Below, in pieces: positions 6,340 through 11,084 of a stretch of DNA of 11,084 bases; position 1 is the stretch's first letter, and every line of letters starts with the position of its first letter. The notes beneath the pieces were generated by a model. The model saw nothing but the letters and a program-made list of their open reading frames with translations, was not told where the DNA came from and made no database searches. Made by a program: the position numbers and the translations under genes. Location of the stretch: assembly GCA_041586155.1 (NCBI GenBank), contig JBFHAT010000073.1:1-11084 (forward strand), in the 5' to 3' direction. The DNA is from JBFGJH01 sp041586155. Lineage in GTDB: Bacteria > Actinomycetota > Acidimicrobiia > Spongiisociales > JAENVV01.

Positions 6340-6603
6340 ATGGATGATTTCCTGCGACGTGTAGACGCCAATTGGGACCTGTTCAAGGCTCGGGCTCGCA
6401 ACAAGTGGAACGAGCTCACGGACACCGATTGGGACGAGATCGACGATCGGGTCGAGGGCCGCTGGGATCGCTTCACGGCCAAGGTGAAGCACTACACCAA
6501 CCAGACGGTCGAAGAGATCAAGGACGAAGCCGAAGATCTGTTCGATCCGGTGGACGACAACGAGCACGAAGACTACGACGACGAACCAACCCGGGTTCTC
6601 TGA
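6340..6603 (+). CDS. CsbD-like general stress protein
   Basis: 87 aa from the ATG at 6340, with AAGGAGG ending 7 nt upstream. Residues 11-67 have the CsbD pattern: a Trp/Lys helix (NWDLFKARARNKWNELTD), the central TDTDWDEIDDRVEGRWDRF, and an ending like the family's GK-x-x-Y block (TAKVKHYTNQTVEEIKDEAED). CsbD proteins are small, highly charged, soluble bacterial stress proteins without a known biochemical activity; the B. subtilis gene is part of the SigB regulon. The C-terminal 20 residues (DPVDDNEHEDYDDEPTRVL) form an unusually acidic tail that ordinary CsbD proteins of about 60-70 aa lack. The gene stands alone, with its own stress-type promoter and a strong terminator 17 bp after the stop. 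The match was recognised by eye and the family is short and low-complexity, so some doubt remains. Confidence 0.78.
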   Translation: MDDFLRRVDANWDLFKARARNKWNELTDTDWDEIDDRVEGRWDRFTAKVKHYTNQTVEEIKDEAEDLFDPVDDNEHEDYDDEPTRVL

Positions 6604-6619
6604 CCCAGCAACCTGACGA

Positions 6620-6659
6620 CGAAGAACCGGGAGGCGCAACTGCGCCTCCCGGTTCTTCG
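6620..6659. terminator. Strong intrinsic terminator hairpin (19-bp perfect stem)
   Basis: The arms 6620-6638 and 6641-6659 are exactly complementary over 19 bp with an AC loop (in practice a slightly larger loop with the last pairs open). The core is CCGGGAGGCG/CGCCTCCCGG. On the plus strand the stem is followed by GCGTTTCG, a short T run. It begins 17 bp after the stop of the CsbD-like gene. Outer bases (GACGACG before, CGTCGTC after) can pair too and lengthen the structure. It may also act for transcripts arriving on the minus strand. Confidence 0.75.
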
Positions 6660-6714
6660 CGTTTCGTCGTCGGCTCCTTGGTCAGGGGTCGGAGGGAAGT
6701 CGGCCTGGGTTCCG

Positions 6715-6764
6715 GTCAGGCGGCGGCCGACGTGTCTCCGTCAGGCGGCGGCCGACGTGTCTCC
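6715..6764. repeat. 25-bp perfect tandem duplication
   Basis: Two adjacent identical copies, 6715-6739 and 6740-6764, each beginning GTCAGGCGGCGGCCG and ending GTGTCTCC. A further partial copy (GTCAGGCG) starts at 6766. The unit length is not a multiple of 3. On the minus strand each copy contains the end and stop codon of the candidate small CPVCG peptide gene, so the second copy lies just beyond that stop. It looks like a recent slippage or recombination event. Confidence 0.85.
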
Positions 6765-6860
6765 GGTCAGGCGCCCGCAAACCGGACAGGCGCCATCGGT
6801 GGCGGGGATCTCCTCGAACTCGATCTCGAATTGTGTCAAGAGGGCCAGCGCACGATCCAT
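6741..6860 (-). CDS. Possible small peptide with CPVCG motif
   Basis: 39 aa from the ATG at 6860 (MDRALALLTQFEIEFEEIP, then CPVCG and the end LTGDTSAAA). The frame stays open up to a GTG at 6941 (66 aa), but that start would overlap the start of the large regulator, so the inner ATG was chosen. Support: high third-position GC after the ATG, and a CxxC knuckle as in one half of a zinc ribbon. Against: no good Shine-Dalgarno, very short, and only one Cys pair. It would be convergent with the CsbD-like gene, with the strong hairpin at 6620-6659 between them, and divergent from the regulator. The 25-bp duplication spans its last codons and stop. Family not recognised; it may be a remnant or not a gene. 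Confidence 0.3.
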   Translation of the reverse strand: MDRALALLTQFEIEFEEIPATDGACPVCGRLTGDTSAAA

Positions 6861-6928
6861 GGCACGGTGATACCCCACTCCGTTGTGCCCAAAACCCCCG
6901 GCCTCCACGGCCGATGAGGTCCTCCGAG

Positions 6929-6941
6929 TATCGTTTCTCAC
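6929..6941 (+). promoter_or_regulatory. Candidate leaderless -10 box of the large regulator
   Basis: TATCGT (6929-6934) fits TANNNT and ends 7 nt before the ATG at 6942. There is no Shine-Dalgarno in the preceding 20 nt, so transcription may begin at or next to the start codon, as is common in actinobacteria. No clear -35 box is seen. Confidence 0.35.
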
Positions 6942-9900
6942 ATGAACGTCCGTTTGCTGACGTTAGGGGAAGCATCGATATCGCGCGACGGAACCATCAT
7001 GCCGGTTCGGTCGAGACCTGTGAAGGCGCTGCTGGGTTACCTCGTCGCCCAGGGCCGGCGCCCTGTTCCCCGCGATGTGGCGGCCGCAACGATCTTTGCC
7101 CACAGGTCCGAGTCCGAAGCGCGCCGCGATCTTCGCCAAACGCTCTGGAAGCTGCGCCAGCTGACGTCTGTCCCCATCCTCGAGTCGGACTCCTCGACTC
7201 TGGCTCTCGTCCCGGACGCGCTCAGCGTGGACGCCTGGGACTTCGAACAGATGGCGCAGGAGGTGACATCGGCGTCGGGCGACTGCTCCCACAGTTTGGG
7301 ACAAGAGACGATCCGTCTCTACCGAGGCGAGTTCATGTCCGGCCTGTACGACGACTGGGTGCTGTCAGAACAGCGCCGACTGCACGAACTGTTCCTGTCG
7401 GTGATGTTCGGCACCGCCCGTCTGGCCAAGAGGGAAGGGGACCTGGCTGCGGCCATCGCCACCCTCCGGCGCCTGCTCGATGAAGCCCCCGACCGGGAGG
7501 CGGCGCACCGAGAGCTGCTTCGCACGTTGCTGCTGGCCGGCCAGCCCGACCGGGCTCTGGCCGAACACGACCGGCTCGCTTCCCTCCTGCGGGAGCAAGT
7601 CGGAGCAGAGCCGGCGCGCGAAACCGTAGCGCTGCGCGATTACATCGCTCGGTCCCGAACCGAGATCGATGCGCCCGCAGCGCAGCGGCCTTATCAGGTG
7701 GCCGGCCGGGCTGGGGAGCGAGGCACGCTTCGGGCGATGCTCGACAACCGCGCGGGTGGCGACGGATCATGGGCCCTGATCGAAGCTGGACCCGGCATGG
7801 GCAAGTCCGTCCTGTTGAGAGACTGCGCAGAGTCCGCAAGGTGGCGTGGGATGCGGTCGGCCGTGATCACCTGCACCGATGATGGGCGAGCCTTTGCGGT
7901 CGTCCGCGCCGTCTTCGCCGAGCTGTGCGACCCGATCACCGCTCGACGGATCACCAGCCGGCTCAGTCCGTCGATCGTGGAGATGGTGGCACCGATCGCG
8001 CCGGTATTGTCCACGCCGGCCGAACTCGATGAGAGGCATCACTCCGCCGATCCCACCAAAGCGCTCGCCTCGGTGCTGACGATGTTGCTCGAACTCGAGC
8101 CCACGTACCTCGGGTTGGACGATCTCCACCTGGTGGACCCCGAGAGCGCCGCGGTGCTGCAATTGCTTGCGACCGAGGCGCCGGCTCCGGCAGCGATCGC
8201 CGTCGCCTACCGGCGGGGCGATGTGGAGCCGGGGAGCGCACCTTGGGCGGTACTTGCTGCGGCGGAGACCCGATCGGACGTGCATCCGATCTCGCTGGGT
8301 CCTCTCGAACACAAGGAGATCGGGCAGCTGATCGCATCCCAGACGGGTGGGGAGGAACCGGCTCCCGCTGCCGTAGAGGTCATCAGAGAGCATTCGGGTG
8401 GTAACCCATTGTTCGTATTGCAGATCGTCCGCCATCTCCGGTCGACCCGTACTCTGACCGACGCGTTCGCCGCTGACTGCGTGGAGGCAATCCGAGACGA
8501 GCTGGTCAACGTCCACGACGTGGACGCCATCATCGATCTTCACCTCTCCAAGCTCGACCGATGGTGTCGGGAGGTCGCGGACGTGCTTGCTCTCCGCTCG
8601 GGACCCGTCCCACCTGATCTGTTGGAGGCCGTGGTCGATGCCCCTGCGGAGTTGATCTGGGACTCCGTTGGTGAGCTCGTCAAACGCGGCTTGGTCACCG
8701 CCGAGGGCGATGCCCCTTCCATCAGCCACGGCATCATCGCTGGTCGCATCCGCCGCTCGATCGCCCCGGACCGCCTCGACGCATTCCACCGTGCCATCGT
8801 CGACGCGCTGCAATCAGGTGTGGCGCCCTTCGATCCTGCTGAGCTCGCCAGACATGCAGAGCTGGCCGGCGACACGCTGCTTGCGGTGGAGCAATACCTC
8901 GCGGCGGGCGAAGCTGCGGCACGAATAGGCGCCAAGTCGAGCGCGGCCGACCATTCGAGCCACGCGGTACGCCTGCTCGACAATGGCGTTCCCGCATGGC
9001 TGCAGGCAACGGTGCTGCTCGCATTCGACGACGCTGCGGCCGGCATGGGTAACCACGAAGAACGCCTCGCCGCAATCGAGAGGCTGGAGGCGCTTGGTCA
9101 TGACGAACGCGACGTGGCGTTCCGAACGGCTCGAATCGCCGTGGAGTGCGGCGACTACCACGACGGGATCGCCTCCGTCCGAGCGCTCGTCGACGGGCCC
9201 AACCCCGACGAACGATGGGTCACGGCGCTGGCGACGTGGCTGAACCATGTCGGAGATCCCACTCAGGCAGTCGCCGAGTTGACTACGGCGGAGTTGGACG
9301 AGCCGACGTCAGAGTGGAACCTCGCCATGGCAGACTCGCTGGTGGATCTTCAGCGCTACGAGGAAGCGCTTGGCGAGTATCTCGTGGCGGCTCTCGCAGC
9401 CGACGAGGCGGAGGATGTCGCCGCTCATGCGAGAGCGCGGAGTGGCGCGGCGGCAGCGCTGATCGAGCTCGGGCAGTTCCAACGGGCGTTGAGTGCCTAT
9501 GAGGAAGCAATCGAGATGTGCGAGCGCATAGGTGATCCGGCTGGGGCCGCTCGGGCCGAAGCCAACCTCGGGACGCTGCACGCGATGGAGGGTCGGGTCG
9601 TGCAAGCGGTCGGGCACTTCTCGGCAGCGGGGAACCTCTACGAAGCGCTCCACGATGCGCGGGGGGCCGCGATCGTCGCGGCGAACGCAGCGACTCTGCG
9701 CGTCGAGAAGCTCGGCGACCACGACGGCGCCGCTGGCCTCGTCGATCGTGCCGCTGCGGCATTCGAGCGTCTAGGCGATCAGCGGGGCATCATCCAGATC
9801 GCTCCGATCACCGCTCGAATACGGGCTGCCTCCGGTGATCCCGACGCCGCGGTAGGTGAACTCCAAGGACTCGTGAACGACCGGCACGCCTTGGACAATC

Positions 9901-10637
9901 AGTGGCTGCGGTTACAGATGCTGATCGGCATGGGGGCGATCCTTCTCGACGCCGGGCGACCTCAACATTCGATCGGAACGCTCAGGGAGGCGGTGGACAC
10001 GGCTCGAGAATTGGGGATCACTCCACTCGAGATCGAAGCAGGCGCCTATCTGTGTCTTGCTGAGGTCGCCACCGGCCAGGATGCGACTGGCACCCTTGAT
10101 GCGGTCGCCCGGGTGGCAGGCGACTCGGACTGGCCCGTTGTTCTCGACTATGCAGCCAGCGAGGTCCTCCGTGTGGGCGGGATCGAAGGGGAAAGCCTGG
10201 TCCATCTCATCAGAGCTCACGATGAGATCCAATCGATGCTGCGGGGTCTCGACCCGGCCGAGCAGGCCAGGGCATGGGCCAACGTGCCCATCCACCGGGA
10301 CGTATCAGCGCGTTACGCAAAGGTGGCTCCGCGGTTCACGACCGCGCGTCTTCCTCACCGAGATGCCCCGACAGGTCGAAGGCTGCGAAACGACGACTTC
10401 GTAGATGTGGAGTGGTCGGTCTCCGAGCCGTCAGACCTCCTCATCGAGTCAACCGCCGCCCGGCGACGCGCCGTGCTCCGACGGCTCGTCCAACAGGCCG
10501 CCTCCGTCGGAGCCATGCCCCGACTCCAAGATCTGGCAGACGGAACCGGCTTCAGCATCGCCACCATCCGTCGTGATCTGGACGAACTGAGACGGCGAGG
10601 CGACGAGATCCTCCTGGGTCGACACACCTCCGATTGA
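6942..10637 (+). CDS. SARP/AfsR-like giant regulator: wHTH-BTAD-AAA ATPase-TPR-HTH
   Basis: 1231 aa. Residues 1-97 are an OmpR-type winged helix as in SARPs (ALLGYLVAQGRRPVPRD, then the Arg-rich SEARRDLRQTLWKLRQL). Residues about 98-240 are a BTAD domain (VDAWDFEQM at 96-104, then YRGEFMSGLYDDWV and the block REAAHRELLRTLLLAGQPDRAL). The AAA/STAND-type ATPase follows, with Walker A GPGMGKS (283-289), Walker B YLGLDDLH (389-396, Asp393-Asp394) and the sensor-like EHSGGNPLFV (483-492). Alpha-helical TPR-like repeats fill roughly 640-1090, clearest at 800-950 (YEEALGEYLVAAL, then AYEEAIEMCERIGD). A second, C-terminal HTH resembling the DeoR N-terminus lies at 1195-1220 (LQDLADGTGFSIATIRRDLD). 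Such proteins are signal-gated, ATP-dependent transcription activators in the cytoplasm, with the TPR part usually sensing a ligand or partner. Start fits the family; no Shine-Dalgarno is seen. A 30-aa exported-type peptide gene lies 123 bp downstream on the same strand. Confidence 0.9.
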   Translation: MNVRLLTLGEASISRDGTIMPVRSRPVKALLGYLVAQGRRPVPRDVAAATIFAHRSESEARRDLRQTLWKLRQLTSVPILESDSSTLALVPDALSVDAWDFEQMAQEVTSASGDCSHSLGQETIRLYRGEFMSGLYDDWVLSEQRRLHELFLSVMFGTARLAKREGDLAAAIATLRRLLDEAPDREAAHRELLRTLLLAGQPDRALAEHDRLASLLREQVGAEPARETVALRDYIARSRTEIDAPAAQRPYQVAGRAGERGTLRAMLDNRAGGDGSWALIEAGPGMGKSVLLRDCAESARWRGMRSAVITCTDDGRAFAVVRAVFAELCDPITARRITSRLSPSIVEMVAPIAPVLSTPAELDERHHSADPTKALASVLTMLLELEPTYLGLDDLHLVDPESAAVLQLLATEAPAPAAIAVAYRRGDVEPGSAPWAVLAAAETRSDVHPISLGPLEHKEIGQLIASQTGGEEPAPAAVEVIREHSGGNPLFVLQIVRHLRSTRTLTDAFAADCVEAIRDELVNVHDVDAIIDLHLSKLDRWCREVADVLALRSGPVPPDLLEAVVDAPAELIWDSVGELVKRGLVTAEGDAPSISHGIIAGRIRRSIAPDRLDAFHRAIVDALQSGVAPFDPAELARHAELAGDTLLAVEQYLAAGEAAARIGAKSSAADHSSHAVRLLDNGVPAWLQATVLLAFDDAAAGMGNHEERLAAIERLEALGHDERDVAFRTARIAVECGDYHDGIASVRALVDGPNPDERWVTALATWLNHVGDPTQAVAELTTAELDEPTSEWNLAMADSLVDLQRYEEALGEYLVAALAADEAEDVAAHARARSGAAAALIELGQFQRALSAYEEAIEMCERIGDPAGAARAEANLGTLHAMEGRVVQAVGHFSAAGNLYEALHDARGAAIVAANAATLRVEKLGDHDGAAGLVDRAAAAFERLGDQRGIIQIAPITARIRAASGDPDAAVGELQGLVNDRHALDNQWLRLQMLIGMGAILLDAGRPQHSIGTLREAVDTARELGITPLEIEAGAYLCLAEVATGQDATGTLDAVARVAGDSDWPVVLDYAASEVLRVGGIEGESLVHLIRAHDEIQSMLRGLDPAEQARAWANVPIHRDVSARYAKVAPRFTTARLPHRDAPTGRRLRNDDFVDVEWSVSEPSDLLIESTAARRRAVLRRLVQQAASVGAMPRLQDLADGTGFSIATIRRDLDELRRRGDEILLGRHTSD
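7304..7319. repeat. Copy of the 16-bp palindromic motif inside the regulator gene
   Basis: AGAGACGATCCGTCTC, identical to 10897-10912, lies in the BTAD-coding part of the regulator, where it encodes the ETIRL codons of the segment QETIRLYRGE. The coding role explains its presence here, but an exact 16-bp copy 3.6 kb away outside the gene is unlikely by chance in a window of this size. Confidence 0.5.
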
Positions 10638-10664
10638 ACGTCGTCCTGCCCGATTGACCGTGGT
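10631..10664 (+). repeat. Imperfect direct repeat with 20-bp period at the regulator stop
   Basis: CGATTGAACGTCGT (10631-10644) and CGATTGACCGTGGT (10651-10664) match at 12 of 14 positions, 20 bp apart. The first copy contains the regulator's TGA stop. The period is about two helical turns, as expected for paired contacts by one activator. SARPs bind direct repeats but usually at 11- or 22-bp period, so the fit is imperfect. Confidence 0.35.
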
Positions 10665-10690
10665 GAGCACGAGGTCGTCGTGGCGTGCTC
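10665..10690 (+). other. Hairpin between regulator and small peptide gene
   Basis: GAGCACG (10665-10671) and CGTGCTC (10684-10690) are perfect 7-bp arms around a 12-nt loop. It starts 28 bp after the regulator stop and 71 bp before the small ORF. No T-run follows, so it may be an attenuator-like structure, a processing site, a factor-dependent terminator or chance. Confidence 0.3.
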
Positions 10691-10760
10691 TCGGATAAGA
10701 CGGCGATGAGACAGCGAACCCCCAAGGTGGCTCCTGGAAGTCCACCCGATTGGAGGGTTC

Positions 10761-10853
10761 ATGTCCAAGAAGCTGCTTCGTATCGCAATCACACTCGCCG
10801 TGATGGCGAGCGCCGTTCTCTCGAGCTCTGCTTCGTATTACCTGATCAAGTAG
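10761..10853 (+). CDS. 30-aa signal-peptide-like small peptide, candidate signalling peptide
   Basis: ATG at 10761 with GGAGG at 10752-10756 (4-nt spacing) and a TAG at 10851-10853. The peptide starts MSKKLLRIAITLAVMASAVL and ends SSSASYYLIK. It has a positive n-region (KK, R), a hydrophobic core of about 13 residues, and two small-residue cleavage-like motifs, ASA (16-18) and SSA (22-24). Cleavage after residue 24 would release SYYLIK. It follows the large TPR regulator on the same strand after 123 bp. It may be an exported peptide signal, a small single-pass membrane peptide, or the broken-off signal peptide of a lost secreted protein. Nothing recognisable follows in frame after the stop. 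The RBS and hydrophobic design argue against chance, but no family is recognised. Confidence 0.5.
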   Translation: MSKKLLRIAITLAVMASAVLSSSASYYLIK

Positions 10854-11084
10854 CCGCCGACCTCGGCTAGCCGTCACGGTGAACACCAGGTCGACGAGAG
10901 ACGATCCGTCTCCGAGACGGAATTGAGACGCGGCACTTCCAGAATGTGCGCTGTGTCGGCAAACGAGCCGAGCCTCGCGCCGGCACCACCCAGCCGCCGC
11001 GGCCGGATTTGCCGTTTTCGGTGACCACGTTCACCGGGAGCAGCAACGGATGCAGGGGAAGGTGGCCGGCTGGCTTGGCAACAA
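10854..11084. other. Right-edge region with palindromes; no sure gene
   Basis: No complete gene is visible. Two frames stay open to the edge. On the plus strand an ATG at 11050 (MQGKVAGWLGN) has GGGAG 9 nt before it and could start a gene cut by the window. On the minus strand a frame ending at a TAG at 10868-10870 is open to the edge with high third-position GC but turns Arg-rich, so it is probably a shadow. Structured DNA includes the composite palindrome at 10897-10920 (own entry) and CGGTGA-CCACGT-TCACCG at 11019-11036, just before the possible plus-strand start. Confidence 0.3.
10897..10920. repeat. Composite overlapping palindromes with an exact copy inside the regulator gene
   Basis: GAGACG-ATC-CGTCTC (10898-10912) overlaps CCGTCTC-C-GAGACGG (10906-10920). 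The CGTCTC arm is shared, so on RNA only one of the two stems can form at a time. The 16-mer AGAGACGATCCGTCTC (10897-10912) occurs again without mismatch at 7304-7319 inside the regulator coding sequence. It lies 44 bp past the small peptide gene's stop. It could be an operator or a switchable RNA stem. Confidence 0.5.

Noticed and set aside
6833..7483. 216-codon plus-strand frame overlapping the start of the large regulator
   Set aside because: Arg/Pro-rich shadow frame; the regulator's SARP-like N-terminus is in a different frame and well supported.
10868..11084. Minus-strand frame open to the right edge as a partial gene
   Set aside because: The part near the edge has good third-position GC, but the C-terminal third is Arg-rich without motifs and there is no homology I recognise; kept only as a note in the region entry.

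Overview
The window is GC-rich, uses ATG and GTG starts, and carries three features typical of Actinomycetota: a SARP/BTAD-type giant regulator, a Septum_form-domain membrane protein with an N-terminal zinc ribbon, and start codons that look leaderless (a TANNNT -10 box 7-8 nt before the start). I infer an actinobacterium, possibly a deep-branching class such as Acidimicrobiia. The class is a guess from style, not from a marker gene. No rRNA, tRNA, CRISPR array, transposase or phage gene was recognised.

Left part (1-4580), metabolic. The tail of a membrane protein runs in from the left edge. Convergent to it is a two-gene minus-strand operon: an Old-Yellow-Enzyme/trimethylamine-dehydrogenase-type FMN/[4Fe-4S]/FAD oxidoreductase, followed with a 4-nt GTGA overlap by a proline-racemase-superfamily enzyme. 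The second catalytic Cys of that enzyme is Thr, the signature of trans-3-hydroxy-L-proline dehydratase. Together they suggest catabolism of a (possibly N-methylated) hydroxyproline-type compound. Divergent from the operon is a nitrobindin-like heme protein, and convergent to that a PhzF-family protein.

Middle part (4581-6941), small proteins and envelope/stress. It holds a 93-aa acidic protein of unknown function with a good RBS and a 16-bp palindrome upstream. Next is a zinc-ribbon/transmembrane/Septum_form protein on the minus strand. Divergent from that is a CsbD-like stress protein preceded by a near-consensus SigB/SigF-type promoter (GTTTCA-N14-GGGTAC) and followed by a perfect 19-bp terminator stem. 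A 25-bp tandem duplication covers the end of a possible small minus-strand CPVCG peptide gene.

Right part (6942-11084), regulatory. A 1231-aa regulator combines a SARP-like N-terminal wHTH, BTAD, AAA ATPase, TPR array and an extra C-terminal DeoR-like HTH. About 120 bp downstream on the same strand is a 30-codon gene with an RBS, encoding a signal-peptide-like peptide with a short tail (SYYLIK). A TPR regulator followed by a tiny exported peptide recalls the regulator/peptide-pheromone pairs of Firmicutes (RRNPP). Near it lies a palindrome that also occurs, identical over 16 bp, inside the regulator's own coding sequence. This pair is the best candidate for an undescribed system here, but its function is inference only.
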